Shown: piece after piece, positions 21,916-31,187 of the stretch | How positions within the stretch are numbered: the first letter of the stretch is position 1 | Layout: each line of letters starts with the position of its first letter | Origin: Aureobasidium sp. EXF-3400 | Taxonomy: Eukaryota; Ascomycota; Dothideomycetes; Dothideales; Saccotheciaceae | Length of the DNA stretch: 64,000 nucleotides | Direction of reading: 5' to 3' | NCBI GenBank assembly: GCA_024195585.1 | Contig: SWBL01000156.1 | Location: forward strand, 48,268 to 112,267 | Made by a program: the position numbers and the translations under genes | The notes under the pieces: model-generated | Told to the model about the DNA's origin: nothing | Databases searched by the model: none | Seen by the model: the letters and a program-made list of their open reading frames with translations, nothing else

Positions 21916-22796
21916 GTGTGAGCAGAGTGAATCGGAAGTTGTACGAAGTATCATAGACGATGAGGATTATTATTTGCATGACTGGGTATGGACGATAGAA
22001 TGGGATGATGGTCATGGGTGGAACAAAAGGACCAATTAATGTATATTTACGCTGTCTCTGCAAAGGACAAAAAATCAAAAAGATTATAAACTTTGTCAAG
22101 CTTGTCTGTGTTCTTGTCTCTTGGTCTAATAAAACGATCTCGTAGTCGGCTGCTCAATGGTGGTTTGAAGATGTCTAACAGCTATCATCTCGAGAGAGAC
22201 TTGAAGCAACAGAGTATGATCGAACATCAGAGCACTATTGTAAGCGCCATTTGAATCCTGAGCAACACTTTCTGAGAGCCGTCAAGTTTTTAGATCCGCA
22301 GATACCAACTCAGTCCAATGACAACTGTGGGTTCTTGTATTTCCCATTCTCACTGTGTATCTGTGGGAAAGTGATCGGGCTCCGTTCGAGGTGCCATCTA
22401 TAGATGCGTAAGCAGTGAAAACAGACAGCTCAAGCACGAAAAGTGACTTACGGGTCGTCCTGCATGGATATGGAGTTAATAAGGCGTGGTGCAAACTTCA
22501 CGAGAGTCTGATACACGACAGGCACATACGCCATGAGATATGGTCCAATCTTTCAGCATGCTTGTAATTGTCGATCCGGCAGTAACGACTCATCGAAATC
22601 CAAGCAAGCCTCCAGTCAGACCCATAAGAATACATGATTGATCAGTTGCGCGAACATATTTGCAAACAACGGGATCGAGCAAGCTTTTCCGAAGTCGATC
22701 AGAACTTCTAGTCGTCCCGTGGTGTAGTTGTCCTTGGAAAGTCGTTCAGTGCTGGTTCCGGAAAAGTAAGTGCATTATGTGCTTCTTGTTCTCCTG
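21916..22796. other. Convergent intergenic region
   Basis: Nearly 900 bases between two 3' ends. A/T runs around 22060-22110 suit 3' end formation. No gene is supported. Confidence 0.4.
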
Positions 22797-23407
22797 TCAT
22801 GTGCTGTCCTCCACCTTTTGTTTCACTCCAAAAGCCCGTTCGATGAAAGACTCGTAACTTTGCATGGATTTTTCGACAGCCAGGCGGTACTTTTTGCTGT
22901 GACGATAGAGACAGACTTCGCTGACATCTTTGGCGGCAGGTTCGCATCCGTATATGGCTTTGAATCGTCCACATCGCTCCGTATAATCGCACTGTATTTC
23001 GACATGATCCATCTCGGCCTGAGCAAGATTTATGTGAGCATCCTCGAGAATGTTGTCACGGATCTCGATCTGAGAATCACTAAGAAGATGGTCTCCAGTA
23101 GGGTTTCCGTCCGGGTAGAAGAGGCGCTTGTATTCTTTGACAGCTTGTTCGGCATGCCAACTTCATATGTTATCAGCAAAGACCCTGGCTTATATATGAG
23201 CTCGACTTACAGGAAGTCTTTGTCGCCGAGCGAAAGGATACGATGACATCCTGCCTTGTGATATGTGCTGAGGTCAGTATAGGTCAAAAGCTGACGGCAA
23301 AGGCGCTCGCTTTCCTCAAAGTCTTCTGCGTCAAAGCTATCGCTAGCTCTCTTGAAGAGATTTCTGAACACAAACTCGCGAGCGCTTGTCTCATAACCAG
23401 CCAACAT
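22797..23407 (-). CDS. Small hypothetical protein, possibly TPR-like
   Basis: Two exons, 23211-23407 and 22797-23160, joined over a 50-nt intron with a good donor GTAAGT, give 186 residues. The join reads ...SLGDKDFLWHAEQAVKEY in frame. The protein is helical and charged, with SFDAEDFEESERLCRQLL followed by YHKAGCHRILSLG, a helix-turn-helix pair resembling a tetratricopeptide unit. The C-terminal half has Cys residues (IQCDYTERCGRF, YGCEPAAK, EVCLYRHSKKYR). No signal peptide or catalytic motif is visible. ATG at 23405-23407 was chosen because the stretch just upstream contains a possible acceptor site and poor coding signal, so a further 5' exon cannot be excluded. Confidence 0.6.
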
Positions 23408-24648
23408 CGTGACAGATTTTGCAGACTCGAACCTGCCAGACAAGCGTAGGAATAAAGAAGACCACGACTTACGCGACACTGAAGAGACAAGGTACGCATG
23501 CGATTTCCCACAGTCCAATGACGAAGCTCGAGATGATCGAGGTCTTGACTTTTGGCAGCGATTTGAAAAGGGAATAAGAAACCGCTTTAGGTAGGGAATC
23601 GCAGGCTTCGCAACCCTATGCGACCACACAAAGGCACCGTTCAGCCAGTCACCGAAATCGTAGCCCTACCTTACAAGACATCTGAGACGTATCGTGGGCT
23701 CTGAAGCTGCTCAGAATGACGCCGTATTCTCGAACAATAGTCGTCCAGGTCCTGATGCAGCGGCACAGCAAATCATTGTTTGAACCAAATCACACCATGA
23801 TTGGGCGGTGTACTCTGAGGAGCGTGAGCGAATACGAGGCTGGTGACTCGAGCATGTAGGAGTCGCAGCTTCCTATGTGACTTTACGAAGCGTGTGTATG
23901 TCGTGTTGTCATCGAGAGAAGCGTGACGAGTCGCATCAGGAAGAGCTCCAAGGTAGGCCCTTCCAGAGAGAGCAACTCGACGCGAGCGACAGCCAAGCAG
24001 GCCGACTTTACCCGGCGGCGTAGAGCTCCAAGACTTCAACCATTTGATGTTTCCGTCCTTGCAGCGATACATCAATATAAGTTGAGCAAGTTTCGCGTTA
24101 CAAGATAGCTAAGCGATGGTACAGATCAGCGCCTAGAATTGTTTTGGTAATGAGGATGGTGATGCTCGAGCGATTTGTGCGGTCTTGAGAGCTTTGTGCT
24201 GTTCTTGTTCGGCTTTCGTGAGAGATTTGTGCCTGTCGCGAGATTGGCTTTTCTGCGCGACTTGTGCTTGTAGCCTTGTAGAGCTCTGGTAGGCTTCAGC
24301 AACCTTATAGGTCGAGGTACTTGAGGTGGGTCAGTACAACACAACAGACTCTGGTTCTCGATCTTGGGAAGAAGATCATTCGCTAGATTTCAGTGGCTCT
24401 TGTCAGCCTCACTCTCAGCACAATTGACGCAGGGTCCTTCCTTCCAAGATTCACTGCCCCTCCTCTCACCCCACCACGCACAAGTCACTCAGCTGGTATA
24501 TATATCCACTTCATCCACCACAACCACTTCTTCTTCCTCTCAGACACAACAACACGCACACTACACAAAGCTCCTTCTTGACTTGCAGTCTTCTATCATC
24601 TATCCACTCTTCTCCAAACACCAACTCATCAACTCAACATCAATAACA
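23408..24648. other. Intergenic region and metallothionein promoter
   Basis: No gene is supported in the first kilobase. The last 250 bases are rich in C, A and T, typical of a strong fungal promoter and leader, and contain a TATA-like element described separately. Confidence 0.45.
24497..24505 (+). promoter_or_regulatory. TATA-like element upstream of metallothionein
   Basis: TATATATAT lies about 150 bases before the metallothionein start codon, at a distance compatible with a core promoter and a leader of about 100 bases. Many metal-inducible genes have strong TATA boxes; the assignment is by position only. Confidence 0.45.
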
Positions 24649-24857
24649 ATGGCTGGTGGCTGCGGTAACGCTTCTTGCTCTTGCGCCAGCTGCGGCTGTG
24701 CTGCCGGTAGCTGCACTTGCGGCGTGAGTATCTCTTTTCAAAACACTACATCTTCACTACCGTATTGTCAACGCTCACTACTACTCATTGACTACCAGCC
24801 TCAAATCTACCAATAGTATCTTTTTACATGACAAAGCTAACAATATTGTAGAAATAA
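24649..24857 (+). CDS. Copper-type metallothionein, 26 residues
   Basis: Exon 1 is 24649-24723, the intron 24724-24851 (GTGAGT...TAG), and exon 2 only AAA TAA at 24852-24857. The predicted peptide has 26 residues, starts MAGGCGNASCSC and ends SCTCGK. Seven cysteines lie at 5, 10, 12, 15, 17, 22 and 24, mostly as Cys-X-Cys pairs, with Gly, Ser and Ala between them and no aromatic residue. Length, seven cysteines and terminal lysine match the small copper metallothioneins of ascomycetes, which bind Cu(I) in the cytosol. The spacing is not the Neurospora pattern: the lone cysteine comes first here rather than last. If the intron is retained, translation continues about 30 codons with unrelated sequence. 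The gene is too small for normal ORF calling. Confidence 0.85.
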
Positions 24858-25621
24858 GCCTCTTCACTTTGAACACCACATGCTCGCCATGATGGGTCTA
24901 CGTTCTTGATCTCATCCTTTCGAGGCCTTGCTAGCCCGATTAGATCGACCGTCCGCCAATCTGACTACATATCAACACAAACATCACGAGCTTTGGATCA
25001 CCAACTTCACCAACCCCTACTAAAAATCCCAAAAATATCATCGACAAAAATCCACGGGAAAAGAATATCATTTTTGGAGGAAGCTCAGCAGACTTTGGAG
25101 CACATTTTGGAATTTCCATCTCGAGGAGACACATATTCATATGAGACTTCCAGGAGGATGATTTCATTTACATCAACGAGTTTGCGAGAGGATGATTGCT
25201 TTGCATATATCATGTAATCGTAAGATTGGCAACAGATGAATCACAAATCCTCCTTATCAATTACTACCAAAAACTTGCACACCTCAGTACCTGCCAATGA
25301 TAAAACCCGAATGGTCTTATGGGCCGTGATGAACATTGCAGCTGAGCAGAAGACTTCTCGTCGAAGCATCCCCGAATATGATGCCTTCAGGTTGACGTCT
25401 TACGGAACCAGTGTCGAGTTGTGGATTCTACTGTGAGAAACACTGACAAGAAGAAAACAATTCTGTTCCTGATTGCATCCATCGTATCGTGCCCCAATCT
25501 TTGTTACAAGTGTATGTGCTGCTATCACGAGGACTTGTTGTCGCCAGCATCTGGTTGTCGTGATTTCTCTTTGTGTTACAGCATTATATTATATTCTATC
25601 AAAAAACTGGTCAGTGCACTA
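24858..25621. other. Intergenic region after metallothionein
   Basis: AT-rich, with short frames only. It contains the metallothionein 3' end and the upstream flank of the tRNA gene. Confidence 0.4.
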
Positions 25622-25693
25622 GCTCGTGTGGTCTAGTGGTATGACATCTCTCTCACACAGAGAAGATCCTGGGTTCGATCCCCAGCATGAGCA
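25622..25693 (+). tRNA. tRNA-Val, anticodon CAC
   Basis: The 72 bases fold as a full cloverleaf without an intron. The acceptor stem GCTCGTG pairs with CATGAGC (one G-T pair). The D stem is GTC/GAC. The anticodon stem TCTCT/AGAGA encloses the loop CTCACAC, with anticodon CAC reading GTG valine codons. The T arm is CTGGG-TTCGATC-CCCAG and the discriminator base is A. The internal B box GGTTCGATCC is intact. Confidence 0.95.
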
Positions 25694-26199
25694 TGTTTTT
25701 GCCCTTCCCTCATGATACTGCTATCCACATCGGTTTGAGAGAGAGAACTATGGTGGTGACCTGCGCAACGATAGTGAAGCGGAGTTTTTGTAGGCTTCAA
25801 GACAAGGATCGCTTCCAACATGCACATGCCTCGGACGAGGTGAAGACCGTTGACGATATTTTGCTTGGCATTCACATGCAATGACGAAAGGGGTCATGCT
25901 CATTGTCCGGATCTTGCGCGGCATGTCGAAGTCGAGCGGAATGAATTCTCCTTCTTCGAGTATCAAGACTGCGAGGCGGTATGCCCGAATTCTGTGGCAG
26001 TAGACCAATGTATAGTGCCGTTTCATGGCAGCCTTTGGTATGTGTTAATTCCGGAGCCAGTTCCATGGCTTTTTGTGTTTTGGTTTCCCCGCAGAAGTGC
26101 AGAGATGACATGTTCTGATGGTACAAGCGTTCTGGGCAGCAACCAGGCGGACGACAAGAAGCACGCACTAACATGTCTTGAACAACAGACACACCTTGG
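25694..26199. other. Intergenic, no gene seen
   Basis: About 500 bases between the tRNA and the peroxin gene. Only short frames without recognisable content. Confidence 0.4.
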
Positions 26200-27912
26200 A
26201 TGAGCTCCATGTCGGATACATCGTCCACGTCCGCGAATGCCGGCAACTCGGCGCCGGAGAGGAAGGAGTCTAACACGACTAAGCCTCCGACGGTAGCCGC
26301 CTTTTCACCCACCTCGCACTCATTTCCTTCAACTCGACAACGCTCGACTATTCTTGTACACCAAAAGTCGCCCCTACTGCTGGCAACCCCTCCGCAGGTG
26401 ACAAGGGCCTTGGCATATTCACACCCATTTATTGTTCCTCTGAACAAGCTCGTTGGCCTGCTGTCATGGACGACTGGAGATGCTTGGGAGAGCTTCCTAT
26501 TCGTGGCTGCCTTCTGGTTCACCGTCCTGTATGGCGGCTACATACTTCGATATATGGGACCTCTGATACTGGTCACCTTCCTCATAGTAGGCATGTACCT
26601 CCGAAGATACTCTCCACTATCGTCAACAGGCTGGACTGGCGAGAAAAAGAAGGGACACAAAAGAGATCACTCGGATGGCGTCAAGCATCGAAAATCCTTG
26701 GACGAGATCTTGTCGACTCTTCAGACCTTTACGACAAGGTGCAACATTCTACTGGATCCATTACTTCGCTTGACCGACTTCTTGTCGACTCAGCAGACAG
26801 CAACATCAGCCACCACACAACCTGCCCTTACAACTTTATTCATTCGAATCATGCTCACATGTCCTCTCTGGTGGGCCTTGACTCTTCCTCCGCTCCGTAT
26901 CATCACCACAAAAAGAATCGTCCTAGTCGCTGGTACCATCTTCTTGTCGTGGCACTCACGTCCAGCACGTATCAGTCGCACCATCCTCTGGCGCTCAAAG
27001 ACTGTCCGTGAGATCTGCACCATCATCACCGGCCTTGACCTCGGCGTTCCTACAAACTCAGCACCACCACTTCCACCACGACCAGGAACCAAAGGCGCTA
27101 TCAACGTGAACGCGAAGCCAAACACCGATTCGGGCGAAAGCATCCGATTCACCTTCACCCTATACGAGAACCAACGAAGGTGGCTAGGTATAGGCTGGAC
27201 CGCGAGCATGCTGGCTTACGAACGCAACTCGTGGACTGATGAACACCTCAACCCAACATTCGATACTGTACACTTCGAGCTGCCCGAAGTGGAAGGCGGC
27301 ATGGCAAAATGGCAGTGGGTAGACGACAGCGAGTGGCACGTCGAACTACCTTCATCCAAGAAGAACAAATCTAAGGACGCTGCCATTGATGACGATGACG
27401 CCTGGATATATTACGACAACAAATGGCGAGATGGTAGACGAGGACAAGATGGCTGGGGCCGCTACACTCGTCGCAGAAAATGGCTGCGCGATGCCGAACT
27501 CGTAGATGTGGTCCCAGAAGAAGAGAAACCTGCACCAGCTCCATCGACCACGGAAAAGCCGATTCCTCCGCCCCCACCTCCACGTCCTACACCTTCTCGC
27601 AACCACAGCAACTTGACTCAAGCCCTCAAGAATGCTCCACAGCACACCGCTACACCATCTATGACCACTGCCTCGACCATCACCACAAGTAGTGACCTTG
27701 GTAGTCCCTCCAGTAGCTACAAGCGCAAATCGTGGTTACCAGGGTCGGCCGGCAGTAGGAACAGGGCCTCTAGTAATGCGTCTGGGAGCACAGAAGGAAG
27801 AATGAGCAGAGGTGCGACGAGAACGGATGATGTAGTGCCCCCTGTCGCAAGGTTGAAGAATGACGAAGCGGATTGGGGATTGGGCGATGATGTTAGTATG
27901 GGTTTGGGATGA
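26200..27912 (+). CDS. Pex23/Pex30-type peroxisomal membrane protein with dysferlin domains
   Basis: Single exon, 570 residues. A disordered Ser/Thr-rich start is followed by a reticulon-like membrane region (about residues 75-135: SFLFVAAFWFTVLYGGYILRY, then LILVTFLIVGMYL) and another at about 205-265. Next come the two halves of a dysferlin domain: DysFN (ENQRRWLGIGWTASMLAYER..WTDE, from about 323) and DysFC (WQWVDDSEWHVEL, then DDAWIYYDNKWRDG..GWGRYTRRRKWLRDAEL, to about 435). This layout is that of the fungal Pex23/Pex30-32 peroxins, which sit in ER-peroxisome contact regions and control peroxisome number and size. The C-terminal 120 residues are Pro/Ser-rich and disordered. Confidence 0.88.
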   Translation: MSSMSDTSSTSANAGNSAPERKESNTTKPPTVAAFSPTSHSFPSTRQRSTILVHQKSPLLLATPPQVTRALAYSHPFIVPLNKLVGLLSWTTGDAWESFLFVAAFWFTVLYGGYILRYMGPLILVTFLIVGMYLRRYSPLSSTGWTGEKKKGHKRDHSDGVKHRKSLDEILSTLQTFTTRCNILLDPLLRLTDFLSTQQTATSATTQPALTTLFIRIMLTCPLWWALTLPPLRIITTKRIVLVAGTIFLSWHSRPARISRTILWRSKTVREICTIITGLDLGVPTNSAPPLPPRPGTKGAINVNAKPNTDSGESIRFTFTLYENQRRWLGIGWTASMLAYERNSWTDEHLNPTFDTVHFELPEVEGGMAKWQWVDDSEWHVELPSSKKNKSKDAAIDDDDAWIYYDNKWRDGRRGQDGWGRYTRRRKWLRDAELVDVVPEEEKPAPAPSTTEKPIPPPPPPRPTPSRNHSNLTQALKNAPQHTATPSMTTASTITTSSDLGSPSSSYKRKSWLPGSAGSRNRASSNASGSTEGRMSRGATRTDDVVPPVARLKNDEADWGLGDDVSMGLG

Positions 27913-28220
27913 GTTCAAGGGACAAGGGTGAGATGCAGATGAAGGATCATTGAAGATACGAAATGTTATTGGTTTATGACAAGCTATCGTTCCTCGATAC
28001 TCTTTGATCTCGTTACTTGTGATTGGGGCCGATCGTATGTCTGCTGGTGAAGGCGAATGTGGTGTTCTGATATCGTGATGAAAGCCAACATCTATCGAGG
28101 TTTTTCCTTTGGGCCTCAGCAACAGTCTCCTTTCCATCGATGACTGCCCTTCGCGATTGGTCCGCGGTAGCTAGAGTGTGTTGAGCCAGAAGTGATAAAA
28201 GCCAAACTACCTGGACCCAT
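27913..28220. other. Convergent intergenic region
   Basis: About 300 bases between the 3' ends of the peroxin and 2EXR-like genes. Nothing else is seen. Confidence 0.4.
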
Positions 28221-28970
28221 TCAGGTAAATGCTGCACTGCTCAGATCGGTTGCGCAATTGCAACCTTGCGTAGCAGCAAACTTGTTCACGATGTGAAGTA
28301 GATCTTCATTGAGCTTGGGATCTCCGACCTCCCCCCAGTCCCATGTAATTGCCCCCAGATGAAACCTGACATGCGAAGGGATTTGACTGAGGATCTGGCA
28401 TACCAGGCCGACAAGAAGGGGTGAATCATGATATGTGCCACCGCGACTACGGAGCCACGCCGGGTCACGTTCGTAGCCACATTCCAGCAAGAACAACAGA
28501 TCCAGGACCCGAAGTGACTTCAGCTTGGTCAAGTCACCCATCTCAACCGATGTAATATTGGACATTTGCGACTCCAGGCCGAGTGCGATGTCCAGCCCGA
28601 GGATTTGAATCTTTTCGACAGTGTCATGGGGTATGCAACTCAAACGCTGCGCGCAATCAATAGCGAGCCTGTCTGTAGCCACAGGAGAGCGACCCAGATC
28701 CCATTCGCGGTTGGCGTAAGCGAATGAGACCGCTTCTTGGTAGATTTGTTTGCAGACTCGGAGAATGTTGACACCTACAAGAGGCTTGTTCGTAGGCTTG
28801 TCGTAAGTGATCGGTAACAAGTTCTTGTCAATATCTGTGTAGTCGACCACACCTTCCTTAGAGAGGTGCAGTTGGTAGATGCGGTTGCGCAACTCAGATG
28901 GCAGTCCCAAGAAGTCGAAGACACCCGATGGGGTGGTGACGATTGGCGTGTCCCTATTGGATATCGTGGA
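28221..28970 (-). CDS. 2EXR/F-box-like hypothetical protein, 5' end unresolved
   Basis: The frame beginning FDFLGLPSELRNRIYQLHL is the typical start of fungal 2EXR-type domains, which resemble F-box proteins and are highly duplicated in these genomes. It continues through ILRVCKQIYQEAVSFAYANREW to a stop at 28221-28223, with at least 230 residues. The frame is open upstream to about 29080, but contains no ATG before the conserved LPSE motif, so either an upstream exon supplies the start or the gene is broken. I could not find a convincing upstream exon. The function is unknown; family members are suspected adaptors rather than enzymes. Confidence 0.55.
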   Translation of the reverse strand, partial: STISNRDTPIVTTPSGVFDFLGLPSELRNRIYQLHLSKEGVVDYTDIDKNLLPITYDKPTNKPLVGVNILRVCKQIYQEAVSFAYANREWDLGRSPVATDRLAIDCAQRLSCIPHDTVEKIQILGLDIALGLESQMSNITSVEMGDLTKLKSLRVLDLLFLLECGYERDPAWLRSRGGTYHDSPLLVGLVCQILSQIPSHVRFHLGAITWDWGEVGDPKLNEDLLHIVNKFAATQGCNCATDLSSAAFT

Positions 28971-31187
28971 TATTTGGTGGAGAGCTGGTATAGTGTGTGA
29001 AGACAGTTCGGGTTGAGGCGAAGATGTAGTCTTGAGCCTTTGAAGTGGTGTTGAGATGTTGTGGGGTGGTCAGAGGAAGTTGCGAGCGAGTGTGTTTTTC
29101 CCGGACGCTTCGCTGGTGTGTCAATATGTCGATGCGACTGCCTTTTTCTGCGAACTTCTTCAGCAGTAGTTGAACATCAATGTATGGAGACCACCAAGTC
29201 GAGCGAGACAGTGTATACCGGAAGAGCAACCAGAAGCCATGTGCTGGTTGGCTCTTGAGCACATCCCTCACATTCCCAAAGCTAGCTATATATTCGAGCA
29301 AAGTTGGGTGATTCCCAGAATCTGCCAAGTGGTGTAGCGGCTACACTTCAGATTAACTGTAATAAAACTTTCCAAGTTCCGACGTGTATGGTTTAAAGCA
29401 CGTGCAGACTCCTTGCCGCCAGTCACCGCTATCTGGTATCCTATGATCAAGGAACTTGGAGGGAGAAATGGTTTTCTGCTCTTTTGCTCGGAGATCCTGG
29501 TATCCCTAGCACTTTCCTTTTGCACTGGTTGCTTGATGTAGAGGTGCTCTCGTCGTGGGAGGCGAGCGGATCGCGTGACTTTTTTTATTACAGAGCTTCT
29601 CAGGGTGCCAGTGTTCGAACCTTTGAGGCGTGATCTTTGACACGTCAATAATTTCTCTCTCGCCTTTCGCGTTCGACAATCTGAAGGTTTCTGCGTCGTG
29701 GACTCTCTTGTCGACAGACTTGCGGTTGATCTGCGCATCAGTACCAACTCCTATTCCATCACGATATGACGGGCTCCTCACATCACGATATGACGGGCTC
29801 CTCACATGAAACACGCGAGACAGGGTAGTCACGACCCATCCCTCACGAGCTCTCGACCGGCGTAGGCGACCACAAATGAAGTATAACACCTACCTTCGCG
29901 CCTTGCTCTTTCTTCTTGTCGCGCCCACCATCATACCAAACAAACGACGGCGATCTAGCACTCCTGCATCGCACTGTGCTAGACGCGCCATGTGGCAACT
30001 GAGAACCACCGAGGCCACTCTTCGAGCCCTGACCATCCCATACTATGAGGAAGTCGATCTTGTTTCTCCGAGTACTTCCCGAGTCCACGGCCTATAAATC
30101 AACGCTGCTGGTTCATTGAGACCATGGCACACGATTTGTCTCCTGTAGTGAACATCAATGGATCCTGGTATTATCGTCGTCGTCGTCTCCGGATTCAGTG
30201 CCTGCTTCCTGCGGCTACCTCGTTGGGCCTGTCGTGGTATACATCGGCAGTGCTTTCGATGACTTCATTAAGACTCAACTTTATACATTGTCAGCACTAC
30301 GAAGTACGATTGTATGCAACTTGCACCTTGTTCATCTATCAGCTCGTCTGTTCGAGCAATATGCTTGTCATGCGAGATGGAGTCTGCGGAGAGACCAAGT
30401 TGATACCAGCACATCAAGACTAGAGAGGCCTATCATTTTCCAATGGCTGAGATCAGTTTTAGCGGATCATATTGCCGAGCGCTTTCGTTGTGGACTGGAC
30501 ATTATATCATCGGACGTCGCACGCCCTTGACCGAAATTAGGAGTTTTGCCGTCATTGTATTATCTCCGCTTTGCAAGTTAACCTGGCCACTACCTCTGCC
30601 CAACATTCACCCGGATCAAAGACCAGACGAGATAGTTCTTTGTACGCGGATCGCATGCACAGGAGCAGACGTTGAAGCAAAGTTTACCAGTGACAAACCC
30701 CATGCTGTTACAACGCGCTGTGATTGGCTCCTTGGGTTCTACTTGGCGTGCCTCTCCATGACTTCTCTACGGCACATGCCTCGAGTCCTTGCCATCCATA
30801 GGTCCATGACAAGAAACGTTCTTTCACGCCGCCGTGTCAGGTACTGGACTCCAACTTCTGCTGGACCCTTGATCTTCACGCTGCACCTGCAGCTTGTCCT
30901 CGGCATGTGTTTGGATCTATAGGCTGACAATGCGCCTCCTGTTATTTGTGAAGGGTATACACCGAGGTCAGGAGGGGTAGCGGGGTGTTGACCGCATGCG
31001 GGAGACGAGATTTGCGACAATGTGCCATGAGGCTGTTGAAAAATGTTGTAGCTTACGTTGAGCACGAGTCGTATCTTTGAATGCTTTATGTTGGCAGGTA
31101 GGTCCTGATCCTTGCGTCGGCATCTCTTTTTGTCTATCTGCATACCTTCGTACCTTTGTTCTTGTATCCCTACTTGTGATCGTAACA
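28971..31187. other. Long stretch without a supported gene
   Basis: About 2.2 kb. Frames at 29506-29889 and 30124-30922 have no recognisable domain. A 24-bp tandem duplication lies at 29758-29805. The last 100 bases before 31188 are CT-rich and probably contain the BTA1 promoter. Confidence 0.4.
29758..29805. repeat. 24-bp direct tandem repeat, two copies
   Basis: The unit beginning ATCACGATATGACGGGCTCC and ending TCAC is present twice head to tail without mismatch (29758-29781 and 29782-29805). It lies in a region without a supported gene and may be a simple slippage duplication. Confidence 0.9.

Noticed and set aside
24364..24816. 150-codon frame running through the metallothionein exon
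   Set aside because: The part upstream is promoter-like, and the part downstream reads into the intron. The short Cys-rich gene explains the coding signal better.
29300..29370. Possible tRNA D-arm (GTGTAGCGGCTACA)
   Set aside because: No matching T arm or acceptor stem nearby, so it does not fold as a tRNA.
30124..30922. Three overlapping plus-strand frames of 99-159 codons
   Set aside because: They overlap in different frames and show no domain, signal peptide or regular splice sites. They look like chance frames in gene-poor DNA.
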